Source: Aedes albopictus
Lineage: Eukaryota; Arthropoda; Insecta; Diptera; Culicidae
Length of the DNA: 64,000 nt
Reading direction: 5' to 3'
Assembly: GCF_035046485.1 (NCBI RefSeq)
Contig: NC_085138.1
Location: 21,147,440 to 21,211,439, forward strand
The notes below the pieces were generated by a model. It did not search any database. It was not told the origin of the DNA and saw nothing but the letters and a program-made list of their open reading frames with translations. Shown one piece after another: positions 23,331-35,851 of this stretch. The translations under genes were made by a program, and so were the position numbers. Positions within the stretch are counted from its first letter, which is position 1, and each line of letters begins with the position of its first letter.

Positions 23331-23726
23331 AACTAAAAATGAAAAAATAGCATTATCTAGTTCATCAAACTGTTGCCTTATAGATGGATGTATCACTGCA
23401 AAGTATACTGCTTTGAAAAAAAAATACAGAATAAAGTAGAATGTTGAATTTTTGCCCCATTTTCCTGTAAAATGTCTAGTTCGGCACATTGCAGCTACCA
23501 TTAATTCAAATGCTTCAAGCGATAGAGCAACAACAGATTCTATGATTCTCTATCACCACATTTATTGTAATTGTATTATTAGAGAACCTCTTTTGTTTAC
23601 AATAAAAATCTTTTTTTTTTCCTAAACTAACCCATATTTACTGCTAGGGTAATTTGCCGATTGTTGAACAGTTTACGTTTTCTAACAGCAATCAAAACAT
23701 TTGTACCGGAAGTCTGGAGGAAACGT
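23331..23726. other. Unassigned DNA
   Basis: No gene or clear repeat. It includes A/T homopolymer runs. Confidence 0.3.
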
Positions 23727-23881
23727 TCATAAATTACGTCCAACATTTGGGGGAGGGGGGGGGGGTTTTAGGAAAGTGTAGCAATACGTGTATAAGGTAT
23801 AGTAAAATACCAAGACAGAGGGGGGAGGGGGGGAAGGTGGGTTCTAGAAATCCCGAAAAACGATGGACGTAATAAATAAAC
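23727..23881. mobile_element. PIF/Harbinger-like MITE with G-runs
   Basis: The left end reads TTCATAAATTACGTCCAAC and the right end GGACGTAATAAATAAACC, inverted copies. The interior has two long G-runs (23750-23765, 23820-23835). The TACGT-containing termini resemble the element at 48938-49096. Confidence 0.5.
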
Positions 23882-23929
23882 CTTCCCGGAACCCAAATGT
23901 CGAACGCATCACTCCGGTAATCAAAGTTT

Positions 23930-25529
23930 TAAATTATCTGATACAGATATGGCAGATTTTTATGGGAGTTTCAAAAAGATTTCGGAGGGATTCCCGGAGA
24001 TTCCAGGGGGCTTCCAAGAGGGGTTGAAGTTTTCAGAAGAGTTCCAGTGGGGTTTCTGATTATTTCAATGCAATTCTAGACAGTTCGAGGGCTTTTAGGG
24101 GGCTTTTAAGGATGTCTTGAAGCCTATATAAGGGACTTTCAGGGGATTTCAAAAGGGATACAGTGCATTTCAAGGCGTATTAAAGGTTCAAATTATTTTT
24201 AGAAGGGTTTCAAGTAGATCCAAAACGTTTCTGTTTAATGCCCCTCAAATCCCCTGAATCCCATTTTGAAACCCCCGGAACTCGCCTGAAATCCCATGAA
24301 ACTTTCTGGAACGCCATTGAAACTGCCTGAAACACCTTTGAAACGCCCCTGAAATCTATTGGAACCATTTAAAACACTCTGGAACGGCCATGAAGCCCCT
24401 TGTAACTATCTGGAATACGCTGAAATGTACTTGTCACCACCTAAAACTCCCTGGAAACCCCTGATACACTGCTGAAACTTTCCAAAATACTTCTGGAATG
24501 TCCCTGAAACCTCTGAAACGCCCCAAACCTCTTGAAAACCCCTAGGAACGTCCCTGGAATCACTTGAAACATTCAGGACCACCTCTGAAACTCAAGAACA
24601 TGAGTAAAACTCCTGGAACACGTATGGAATACCAATGCACCTCCTGAAATTCCCTGGAATGCGTATGAAACCCATGGAACGTCCCTGAGACGCCCTGGAA
24701 CATACTTGGGACCCCCTTGGAAATTATCTGAAATTTCTTTGCTCTTCGTGGCCGGAATAAAACTTGAAATGTTACTCGAGCATTGGAAACTCCTGAGACG
24801 CCCCTGAGGGTTTCAGTGATTTTAAGTGATCCTAAAACTATCCGAAAGTTCCATGAAACCCCTCAGAAACACCCTTGATCATAACATGAACATTAAAACT
24901 CCTTAGAATCCATTGGAAGCCATCCATTGGAATAATGGGAAATCCATTGGAATAATGGACGAATGCCTACAATCATAATAAATCAAATCAAACCCATTTG
25001 AAACCACCATGGAACTCCCTGAGTTCTCTGGAACTCCTCTGTTTCTCCTTCAAACGTGCCTTTCAGTCCCATCAAGCCTCGAAAGCCCTTGGAACCACCC
25101 CCCCCCCCCCTCATGAGACCCCCTATTGCTCCATCCTTCATCGGAGTCCCTGCAGAACTTCCATCGGAATCTCTTCTGGTTCTTCCAAAATCTTTCCAAT
25201 AATATCAATGAAATCCTTTCTGAAGTTTAACTGAAATCTCTCTGAAGATTGTAACGAAATTTCTCCAGGAATTTCACTGAAATTTTTCTGAAGATTTTAC
25301 CAGGATCCCTCAAGAAATTTTACCGAAAACTCTTCAGGGATTTTACTGCAGCTCTTCCAGGAATTCCACCGGTATTCTTCTAAAGACTTCACCGGTATCC
25401 TTCCGCGAATTTCACCGGAATTCCAGGGATTTCGGCGGAATCCCTACAGGGAATCCCCTCCACGGATTTCAGCGGAATTCCTCTAGGGATTTCTGCGGAA
25501 TCCCTCCAGGGATTTCTGCAGAATCCCTC
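23930..25529. repeat. Degenerate 11-12 bp minisatellite with a strand switch
   Basis: Before about 24235 the plus strand is G-rich ('ggggatttcaaaaggg'). After it the plus strand is C-rich ('cccctgaaacccctggaac'), so the array is inverted about that point. Towards 25250 the units become 'ggaatttcaccggaattcc' and grade into the homogeneous 23-bp array. Confidence 0.75.
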
Positions 25530-27240
25530 CAGGGATTTTTGCGGAATCCCTCCGGGGATTTCAGCGGAATCCCTCCGGGGATTTCAGCGGAATCCCTCCG
25601 GGGATTTCAGCGGAATCCCTCCGGGGATTTCAGCGGAATCCCTCCGGGGATTTCAGCGGAATCCCTCCGGGGATTTCAGCGGAATCCCTCCGGGGATTTC
25701 AGCGGAATCCCTCCGGGGATTTCAGCGGAATCCCTCCGGGGATTTCAGCGGAATCCCTCCGGGGATTTCAGCGGAATCCCTCCGGGGATTTCAGCGGAAT
25801 CCCTCCGGGGATTTCAGCGGAATCCCTCCGGGGATTTCAGCGGAATCCCTCCGGGGATTTCAGCGGAATCCCTCCGGGGATTTCAGCGGAATCCCTCCGG
25901 GGATTTCAGCGGAATCCCTCCGGGGATTTCAGCGGAATCCCTCCGGGGATTTCAGCGGAATCCCTCCGGGGATTTCAGCGGAATCCCTCCGGGGATTTCA
26001 GCGGAATCCCTCCGGGGATTTCAGCGGAATCCCTCCGGGGATTTCAGCGGAATCCCTCCGGGGATTTCAGCGGAATCCCTCCGGGGATTTCAGCGGAATC
26101 CCTCCGGGGATTTCAGCGGAATCCCTCCGGGGATTTCAGCGGAATCCCTCCGGGGATTTCAGCGGAATCCCTCCGGGGATTTCAGCGGAATCCCTCCGGG
26201 GATTTCAGCGGAATCCCTCCGGGGATTTCAGCGGAATCCCTCCGGGGATTTCAGCGGAATCCCTCCGGGGATTTCAGCGGAATCCCTCCGGGGATTTCAG
26301 CGGAATCCCTCCGGGGATTTCAGCGGAATCCCTCCGGGGATTTCAGCGGAATCCCTCCGGGGATTTCAGCGGAATCCCTCCGGGGATTTCAGCGGAATCC
26401 CTCCAGGGATTTCAGGGGAATCCCTCCGGGGATTTCAGCGGAATCCCTCCGGGGATTTCAGCGGAATCCCTCCGGGGATTTCAGCGGAATCCCTCCGGGG
26501 ATTTCAGCGGAATCCCTCCGGGGATTTCAGCGGAATCCCTCCGGGGATTTCAGCGGAATCCCTCCGGGGATTTCAGCGGAATCCCTCCGGGGATTTCAGC
26601 GGAATCCCTCCGGGGATTTCAGCGGAATCCCTCCGGGGATTTCAGCGGAATCCCTCCGGGGATTTCAGCGGAATCCCTCCGGGGATTTCAGCGGAATCCC
26701 TCCGGGGATTTCAGCGGAATCCCTCCGGGGATTTCAGCGGAATCCCTCCGGGGATTTCAGCGGAATCCCTCCGGGGATTTCAGCGGAATCCCTCCGGGGA
26801 TTTCAGCGGAATCCCTCCGGGGATTTCAGCGGAATCCCTCCGGGGATTTCAGCGGAATCCCTCCGGGGATTTCAGCGGAATCCCTCCGGGGATTTCAGCG
26901 GAATCCCTCCGGGGATTTCAGCGGAATCCCTCCGGGGATTTCAGCGGAATCCCTCCGGGGATTTCAGCGGAATCCCTCCGGGGATTTCAGCGGAATCCCT
27001 CCGGGGATTTCAGCGGAATCCCTCCGGGGATTTCAGCGGAATCCCTCCGGGGATTTCAGCGGAATCCCTCCGGGGATTTCAGCGGAATCCCTCCGGGGAT
27101 TTCAGCGGAATCCCTCCGGGGATTTCAGCGGAATCCCTCCGGGGATTTCAGCGGAATCCCTCCGGGGATTTCAGCGGAATCCCTCCGGGGATTTCAGCGG
27201 AATCCCTCCAGGGATTTCAGCGGAATCCCTCCGGGGATTT
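25530..27240 (+). repeat. Homogeneous 23-bp satellite, about 74 copies
   Basis: The unit is GGAATCCCTCCGGGG followed by ATTTCAGC. Copies are almost identical; one clear variant patch lies at about 26400-26425. Diverged units flank both sides, as expected if unequal exchange homogenises the centre. Since 23 is not a multiple of 3 and the unit has no stop, the array is open in several frames. The 567-codon frame at 25539-27242 repeats every 23 residues and is an artefact. Confidence 0.97.
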
Positions 27241-27565
27241 GACCAGAATCCCTCCGAGGGATTTCAACGGAATCCCTCCAGGGATTTGACCAGAATCCCT
27301 CCGAGGGATTTCAACGGAATCCCTCCGAGGGATTTCAACGGAACTTTACAGAGATTTTAGCGGAATCCCTCCAGGAATTTCAACGGAATCCCTCCGAGGG
27401 ATTTCAACGGAATTCCTCCGAGGGATTTCAACGGAACTTTACAGAGATTTTAGCGGAATCCCTCCGGGAATTTCAGCGGAAATCCTCCAGGGATTGCAGT
27501 GGAATCTCTCCAGAGATTCCAGTGGAATCCTTCCGAGGATTGCACCGGAAACCTTCTTAGAATTT
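27241..27565 (+). repeat. Diverged edge of the 23-bp satellite
   Basis: Units such as GGAATCCCTCCGAGGG and GGAACTTTACAGAG alternate, with a higher-order duplication (about 27304-27380 and 27390-27465). Divergence rises away from the core. Confidence 0.85.
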
Positions 27566-29035
27566 TAACATAGTTCCTTCATGAGTTTAGCAGTTCCAAA
27601 CCCATCTAACGGTACGCGGGCCACGTTTCCAACATGTGCCAATCTCGGCAGGCACCGATCCGCATCTGCCTCCACTTCAACCGCCGACAGTAGATATGTA
27701 GGTAGATAGATACTCGAAAGAAACCCGTCGAGAAAAGGTTTCCATCCCGAGACGCCGTTCATCGAAACGTTTTCTTGGTTGAGACTATAGCAAACGCATA
27801 CACAGCGCCGCCGCCGCACATGTGGTGCACAAATTGTGTTTTCAATCAAGCCCAGAGTCCCGGTCTGGTCTGGCCGTGCACAGTCAACGCTCGGAGCGCA
27901 TTTGTTGATTTACATAACAAAAGAAACCCTCCAGATTTCGGATCCATCCGATGCACTCTGCTGCATAGTCAACGTTTCGATGATGAAAGGCGCCTTCCAA
28001 AGAAATTGGATCAAAACGCTCAGGGTTTAAAGTCGAGCGAGAGAAACCTTACCGAAGCGATCCGGGATTAATCGATTTCTGATGGCTCCTACGAAGGAAC
28101 GAAGAATGAAGGTCATAGTCAGTCATATCGCTTGATGCGATCGATGGGAGGCGTGTGTGGCACGTGCCGCTGTCTACGGTGTGCGCACCGAGCTTCCGGT
28201 CAAGGGAACTTGTCGAACGAAAGACAGTAGTGGTCCCCCAGCACACATTGTTCTACTTGGACGGGGCGAGGATGATGGATGCGTGGGGGAAACCCTTCGT
28301 CGTCGTCGTAGTCCATTACCAGCGATGTTCTTTTCGAACACACAGTGTGGTAGGCAAAATTAATGACTTGTAATACCTTCTGTTTGGAGCTGAAGTGAGT
28401 GAGTGTTGTCGGTTGCACTTGTGTATTTCATCAGTCGCACGCGTTTCCTCGCAGATGTTCGTTGTAGAACACAGTCATTTGTCGTTCCTTCTTCGGCTTC
28501 AGGGAAGTCTTCACACGGCACTGTGGGGGAATTCAATTTTCTTCGTACGTATGAACTGCTGCTCTAGTGCCCGAGGGGCCTCCGACACTGCTTTCTTCCC
28601 TCATCTCTGTGTTAGATGATCGTCGTCGGATGAACGCGCGTCAGAGGTGGATGGATGAAGAAGGGATACGACGATCACGTGCCAAGGCACCAGTCAATCT
28701 ATGTGCTACGTTCATACAACATACGGGTCGGATGGAGTCACACCCCCGCCCGCACCCGTATCGATGATGTTCTGGCGCAGCATACAAAAGTTTAATATGT
28801 CCGCCCATACATACGAGTATTAATGCTGTTGACTGGCAACAAAAAGGAATTTACGATGCAATATTATTTAATGAGTTTGGCTACATGAACCTTGAATGAG
28901 TGAGTATTGTGTAGATCGTCTGACTTGTACTGGGAAGGGTTAACATGAGTAGGATTGGCAATTAAGGGCAAACGGCAATGTGAAACGAGTCTGATCCAAG
29001 TTTATCTATCAGCTGTTTCACCATACGCACGTTCT
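27566..29035. other. Single-copy DNA between two satellite arrays
   Basis: Balanced composition with many CGT/GTC words and frames only up to about 100 codons. No coding call can be made. It looks like intron, UTR or regulatory DNA. Confidence 0.3.
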
Positions 29036-29465
29036 ATCTGACTACAAGAAATTATTTGAAAATTTACTGCATGATTTTCTCGGATACCACTGAAAGGATT
29101 TCCCTGAAAATTTGTCAGAGCTATAGTTGAAACTCTTAAAAAGATTTCTTAAAATATGTTGGAGGAACTTCGTTTCAATACCTTGGAGTACTCTGTTAAG
29201 ATCCCTGGAAAGATTCCTCTAAACTCTAAGAAGAATATTGATAAAGCCACTGGAGGAAATTCTCTGGATTCCAGAATTCCTGTGGAATTTGCTGGAGAGA
29301 TTCTACTGAAACATTGAAGCGATTTGGTATAGATTTATGAGGTTATTTAGTTGACATAAATTGAGTTTTTCCGTTGAAATCCTTGGAAGGAATCAACTGG
29401 AAGCTATGGAGGGGCTCTTCTAGAATCTCTGGAGGGATTCCTCTGGAATCGCTGGAGGGATTCCT
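29036..29465 (-). repeat. Diverged edge of the second satellite
   Basis: Degenerate units ('ctggaaagattcc', 'ggagggattcctctgg') become progressively more regular towards 29465. Confidence 0.7.
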
Positions 29466-30955
29466 CTGGAATCGCTGGAGAGATTCCACCGGAATCTCCG
29501 GAGGGATTCCACCGGAATCTCCGGAGGGATTCCACCGGAATCTCCGGAGGGATTCCACCGGAATCTCCGGAGGGATTCCACCGGAATCTCCGGAGGGATT
29601 CCACCGGAATCTCCGGAGGGATTCCACCGGAATCTCCGGAGGGATTCCACCGGAATCTCCGGAGGGATTCCACCGGAATCTCCGGAGGGATTCCACCGGA
29701 ATCTCCGGAGGGATTCCACCGGAATCTCCGGAGGGATTCCACCGGAATCTCCGGAGGGATTCCACCGGAATCTCCGGAGGGATTCCACCGGAATCTCCGG
29801 AGGGATTCCACCGGAATCTCCGGAGGGATTCCACCGGAATCTCCGGAGGGATTCCACCGGAATCTCCGGAGGGATTCCACCGGAATCTCCGGAGGGATTC
29901 CACCGGAATCTCCGGAGGGATTCCACCGGAATCTCCGGAGGGATTCCACCGGAATCTCCGGAGGGATTCCACCGGAATCTCCGGAGGGATTCCACCGGAA
30001 TCTCCGGAGGGATTCCACCGGAATCTCCGGAGGGATTCCACCGGAATCTCCGGAGGGATTCCACCGGAATCTCCGGAGGGATTCCACCGGAATCTCCGGA
30101 GGGATTCCACCGGAATCTCCGGAGGGATTCCACCGGAATCTCCGGAGGGATTCCACCGGAATCTCCGGAGGGATTCCACCGGAATCTCCGGAGGGATTCC
30201 ACCGGAATCTCCGGAGGGATTCCACCGGAATCTCCGGAGGGATTCCACCGGAATCTCCGGAGGGATTCCACCGGAATCTCCGGAGGGATTCCACCGGAAT
30301 CTCCGGAGGGATTCCACCGGAATCTCCGGAGGGATTCCACCGGAATCTCCGGAGGGATTCCACCGGAATCTCCGGAGGGATTCCACCGGAATCTCCGGAG
30401 GGATTCCACCGGAATCTCCGGAGGGATTCCACCGGAATCTCCGGAGGGATTCCACCGGAATCTCCGGAGGGATTCCACCGGAATCTCCGGAGGGATTCCA
30501 CCGGAATCTCCGGAGGGATTCCACCGGAATCTCCGGAGGGATTCCACCGGAATCTCCGGAGGGATTCCACCGGAATCTCCGGAGGGATTCCACCGGAATC
30601 TCCGGAGGGATTCCACCGGAATCTCCGGAGGGATTCCACCGGAATCTCCGGAGGGATTCCACCGGAATCTCCGGAGGGATTCCACCGGAATCTCCGGAGG
30701 GATTCCACCGGAATCTCCGGAGGGATTCCACCGGAATCTCCGGAGGGATTCCACCGGAATCTCCGGAGGGATTCCACCGGAATCTCCGGAGGGATTCCAC
30801 CGGAATCTCCGGAGGGATTCCACCGGAATCTCCGGAGGGATTCCACCGGAATCTCCGGAGGGATTCCACCGGAATCTCCGGAGGGATTCCACCGGAATCT
30901 CCGGAGGGATTCCACCGGAATCTCCGGAGGGATTCCACCGGAATCTCCGGAGGGG
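29466..30955 (-). repeat. Homogeneous 23-bp satellite, about 64 copies, inverted
   Basis: The plus-strand unit is CCACCGGAATCTCCGG followed by AGGGATT. Its complement aligns with the unit at 25530-27240 at about 19 of 23 positions, so both are one family in opposite orientation. The right edge is abrupt (30955) whereas the left edge is graded. Frames of 516-585 codons occur in all three minus frames and one plus frame; they are artefacts of the period. Confidence 0.97.
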
Positions 30956-31305
30956 TGATCTGCTGCACAATTTGACTGGAAATCTTTGTATTGGAAGGAT
31001 GTTTCTCTAACGTAAGATGTTTTTCCTGAGAAATCACATGATAACAATGTGTCTAAAAGCTTAAATTCTGACGATTTTCTAAAGGACTGGAACTTCAATT
31101 TTTCGTGTTCAAATCTTCCAATAGAGTATGATAGGAATCGGAAACTAGACTTCTTTTTCATCTACAATGCCAATAACTTTTTGACCGTCTGCCAGATTTA
31201 CAATTTATGGACTCGTTAATAGCCCAAGCATTTTGTCGTCCGTCGTTTACATCTTCAAACTCGCAAAGTGATGAACTCATTACCGATTCGCGACTGTATG
31301 CATGC
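30956..31305. other. Unassigned DNA
   Basis: Single-copy looking, no gene supported. Confidence 0.3.
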
Positions 31306-31410
31306 ATATAAATACGAGCTAATCTTGTATTCGTCCAGTTGAATCATCGCATCGCGTCAACTGATGGCGGCGACCACGCAAGATCTGATCTCATCTGCTG
31401 CGTGAGCATT
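31306..31410 (+). promoter_or_regulatory. Putative TATA promoter and short first exon
   Basis: The TATA-box-like word CATATAAATACGAG (about 31306) is followed about 28 bp later by CCAGTTG, close to the arthropod initiator TCAGT. An ATG at 31363 opens 13 codons (MAATTQDLISSAA) before a stop, and a splice-donor-like GTGAGC lies at about 31400. Each element alone is common; the combination and spacing make a first exon possible. No downstream exon was recognised. Confidence 0.25.
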
Positions 31411-33002
31411 ATTGCGCGCACATGGTAGCCAACACGATGACACTATGTCAACAGATTCAGACTCTCGCTCTCGTAGAATTATTATTGCAATGAACTTTGA
31501 ATAAAGGGGCCGCACTCGCACTCGAGAGTTGAATAAACCGGGCCAGAAGCGTTTGCACCCCCACATTGCATTTGCACCGATGCTCAAACAGTGGTCCTTA
31601 TAGTTGTAAAACGTTGACAAAAATCTTGTTTTTTTTTTATTTTCATGAATGACATTAGAAAAGGTTTCGCAAGAAATTGAGGAGAATTGGGCTTGATCTT
31701 GAGCTTGATTGAACAGCCGTAGATGCTACTCCAATATCGCCAGAATCGGCTACACTCACACAAGGAACCCATGAAATTGCTGCTTTGGACTAACAGGCAT
31801 GTTCAGCGAGAGTGACGTCTGTTACGTCAGATTGTAGGTCAGTATAGAGAATGGAAAGAAAATGATTATTGCGGGGTCATGGCAGATTATCAATACCACT
31901 ACTGCTGCCCAAATTCATGCTGGGATGGCGAAGTGTTTTCTAAAAATGGCTGTGTGAAAAATGGTTCACGTTGGTGAGTGATTGCCCGACGTAAGGTGAT
32001 AGAATGTGTGCTGATTACTATGCAGATAATACAGCATGAAGCCAAAAGTTTTATTATAAAAGTTTAAGAGAAAAAAAAACAGGTTTGGCAAAATCTCAGT
32101 TTCAAATAAAGGATGATTTTTAGACAACAATATTTCAACTTTTGTCCTACCCTGAAGTCCGCGTAAACTAAAATTGATCCGACACAAATAGCTTTCAGAA
32201 TTTCACCAACTATATTAACAAAAAGTCATAGGGATTGTTAGATACGTTTCCACTTATGTCACATGAAGTTTTGAATCTATGTTTTTGTTGCTACCTTTTA
32301 AGATGTTAAGACCCTCCCGGGAATATGACTGAGGTTATGTAATTTACGGTTTGGCTTCGCAGTCTTAAGGGGAATGAAAAACACAATTTTTTTATTATTC
32401 CCGACGTTTCGGTCCGTTTGAGATCTTTTCAAGGGTTCAATCTTTAAGGTTTTCTGGTCAAAAACAGTTTCGCTGAACTTGAAATGTCATACGTTCGTCT
32501 TGGTTTAGTTTTAGTCCGATCAAGTATGGGCCATCGTAATGCGGACTAACTGTTTCTTCTCCAGCGGTCTGGAAATCGAGTTCTATCTTGACGATCTTGT
32601 TAAGACCACTGTGCAATCCGGACAGTATCGAAGGTGGGTGTAATGACTTTGAGTGCTGCTCATCTGGTGGACAAATTGGTCTTCGGGGGAGATGCTGCAC
32701 CAACTCTTATAGATTTGGCAAAGGAAACCGGTTTCTTCAAACGTTTTCTTCCATTACTGATGATGATGATGTCCAAATCCAATTAATCACCAACCATCGG
32801 AGAAGGTGGGCTCCCTCGCGCAGCTATGGAGGCGTCCCTTTAAGCGGTCTCTAATTGGTGTTTGTTCGGTTTTCGTGACAATCGAAAGTCCGCTCCCCCT
32901 ACCTTGATTCCTCAGAACAAGGGGGAACTCGATGAAACGCACTTGAAGGTTTCGATTCGCATCCAATTTCCGCTTTCCATCGCAACGCTTCACGGTCATC
33001 TG

Positions 33003-33036
<34 letters not shown>

Positions 33037-34500
33037 GTTCGTTTACCATTCCCTTCACCGAAGTTGCGAAGGCATTTAAGTTGCTTGGAAAATGGATACC
33101 TTCGATCGCACCGGAGACAGTGAGAACGAATTCCGTAAAGCGAGACGAATCTTAATCGTTCCGTTTCGATTGCGTTCCGCCTTCAGCCGAAGTCGTCGTC
33201 AGTCGTCACTGACGTCGTGAAAGAGATACAAATTTTCTCCTAATCGTCAAATCATCAACGGCTGACGATTGCGCCGCCAAGCCGTCGACAAGCCGGCATT
33301 TTTCTCCCGCGTCTAAATCGCGTGTCTCGTTCATTAGGAGTGTTAATTTAGCTATTCATTTTGGGGGCTATTCCATGGTTTATTAATGGGGTTCAGGTTC
33401 CCATCGAGTGATTTGAATTTGAAAGGGGAAGCTGCTGGTTTCACCGAGGAATGTCGATGAGAGAGATTTACCGAAATTGAAACAACAATCTATAGGGACG
33501 TCTGTCAGTTTTAGTTGTGAATTTCGATTGTTTCACCAGCGGAATACCTGCAAAGATTCCAGCGAAATCATTCCAGGGATTTCAACGGAATCGCAGGGAT
33601 TCCGGAGCAGAAGAGAATATCAACAGCATAATAAAATATGTTATTTTGGCATAATAACTGTACAATGGAATCAGTAATTTTTATGTTATTAACATACCTT
33701 ATTATGTTATAAACTTGTCTGTCATAAGCGGCAAAATACCAAAAATCATAACAAAAAAATGTTCCTGGAAGGCCCATATAATAACAGGTTTTGTTAGATT
33801 CAATATAATCTTAATAACAATGGGTCTTGCAGTGAATTTAAAAACTTGTTATTGTTGTGTTATTGTTTATCATTTGTACATTTTCAAAAGTAGAATAATA
33901 ACAAAACTTGGTCTACATCAAAGTATATTATTGAAATGTTATTTAGTGGATGAATCTCAATAACCTTATAAAAACAAAATAAGATTTACTAACAAAAATA
34001 GAAATAGAAATTTTGTTTAATAATGGTTTTTGTTAAAATGAATAACATTTTCCCCCAGGAAAAAAATCAGGAGATACCTGGGAAGGATGGTTTATAAGCC
34101 AAAAAACCTGAAGAAATATTAAGATTTAAAAAGTTGATTTTTCATACATTTTGAACTGGGGCTTTGGATTGGAACGTCGAAAAAAAAACGCAGTAGACAA
34201 GACAAAGTTTGATAAAAAGAAAATCAAAAGCCAAAAAATGAGGGAATGCATCCAGCTTCGCCTTAAGTTTGTTAAACACATAGTCCTGTTTTTTCTTCAA
34301 CAAAAAGAAAAATATACCCATTAGAATGTGAATAATGTTCTTTCCGTATTACCATGTATTTATTGCTTCAATATTTCAAAAGTTGTTCTACTCACCAATA
34401 ATTATTCTTTTTCTTTTATTCCAGGTAAACACACGTTTTGGTTGACATGAAATGTTTCACAAAAACAAGGTAAGGGGATGTTGTCTTACGGTTTGGAGTT
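31411..34500. other. Unassigned DNA with small repeats
   Basis: No gene is supported in about 3 kb. It contains a CCGACGTTTCGG-type motif (32400-32412), a GTC microsatellite (33003-33036), a scrap of GGAATTCC-type repeat (33530-33605) and an AT-rich stretch full of 'ataataac' words (33630-34070). Confidence 0.35.
33003..33036. repeat. (GTC)n microsatellite
   Basis: Uninterrupted GTC triplets, about 11 units, in single-copy DNA. A shorter run occurs near 54268. Confidence 0.9.
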
Positions 34501-34502
34501 AC

Positions 34503-35851
34503 AGGGGATAGACAAAATGATCGGGACAGGCAAAATTTTCACTTTTCAAAAAATATTCAAATAGCTGTGACTTTTGTGTTTTGAAAAGTGCATCAAATAT
34601 TCTCAAATTTTCACTGTAAGTTGATCAACTAGTTGTGTATCAGTAGTTAAAATTTGGGAAGCATCGGACTATTGTACACGAAGTTATAAAGATTCTAAAA
34701 AAGTGATGATTATCTGATATCAAACTTTGAGATGTTATATCTCCAGTATCAATGAACCGAATGCAATGAATGCAACTTTTTCTCTTCTTAAGAATTTAAA
34801 GTTAAGTAAAAAGTTTTTCAAAGCTCATCATATAAGTCATAAATGGTCAAAATTTCAGAACATTCGGTTCATTAATTCCGGAGATAAAAAAGCTCAAAGT
34901 TAGCTATCGATTAATTATACCTGTTCTGGCACCACTGCTAAGCTTCGCCAGGATAATGACAACCCGAAGAATGACAGACAAAGCGGTCTGTCAGAAACGT
35001 CATGAGTTGGAAGCTGCAGGGAAAAATAGCAATAAGACGAAAGACTTGAGTAGTGGGCATGAAATGCAAGTGCAGATTGAAATCTAAATTTATTATAATT
35101 CTAATTGAATTCGGGCCAACTGCAGCCAATAATTGTTGAACTAGTTTGAATCATTTGCCAATTGACTGCGTGCGATTCTCGCTGTGAAAAGAAACGGCCG
35201 GTACGAATCTTTAATAGTTTTCGGCATGAAAGTTTATTTTTAAGGATAAGCGATTATGACTAGCGCTAATATTACATTCTTGTAGGCCGCAGATTACTAT
35301 TGGTAATTTATTCGGAAGAGGCTCTTGTAGCGATCGTAAGAGTACTAAGCTGATAAGTACGAGCGTAGGAGGTTTTATAATCTATATAGTATTTATTACT
35401 TCTTCCCGAATATCATTATTTACATTTTTGATCCTTTTACTGTGAACTTATAGGGGAATTGGGGCACGATAAACCCTTGTGAATTTGAGAAGTGTCGACA
35501 AGTTATTGGGAGAAGAACAAATGTAAGACCGATAGCTACTTATATAATGTGGTAAAACTATTATTAATGAGACCAATAAATTTTCAGCTTTGAGCTGCGT
35601 TGACGAAAGGCGCTGCTGCAGAGAGTTTTTTACCTACAAGAACAATACCTTTTTCCAGAATCTTTATAACTTCGTGCAGAATAGCTCGATCTTTTCCAAA
35701 TTTTGACCACTGATACACAATTAGTTGATCTATTGATAGCGAAAATTGAGAATATTTTATGCAATTCTCGAAAAGTTACAGCTTCATGAACATTTTTCGA
35801 AAAGTTAAAATTTTGCCTATCCCGATCATTTTGTCTATCCTTTGTACTTAG
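34503..35851. mobile_element. 1.35-kb element with about 190-bp terminal inverted repeats
   Basis: The left end has GGATAGACAAAATGATCGGG and the right end carries the complement (about 35818-35840). The arms of about 190 bp share further words (CACTTTTC, AGTTGATCAACTAG, AAATTTGG, ACGAAGTTATAAAGATTC). The interior has no recognisable transposase. A related solo end lies at 18366-18546. Confidence 0.65.

Noticed and set aside
25539..27242. 567-codon open frame
   Set aside because: It is exactly the 23-bp satellite translated. It repeats every 23 residues, has no domain, and the DNA period explains it fully.
25530..30955. CRISPR-like array
   Set aside because: Units are contiguous without unique spacers, and the sequence is clearly eukaryotic.
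29343..31161. Frames of 516-585 codons on both strands
   Set aside because: Same cause in the second satellite; three minus frames encode the same repeated peptide.
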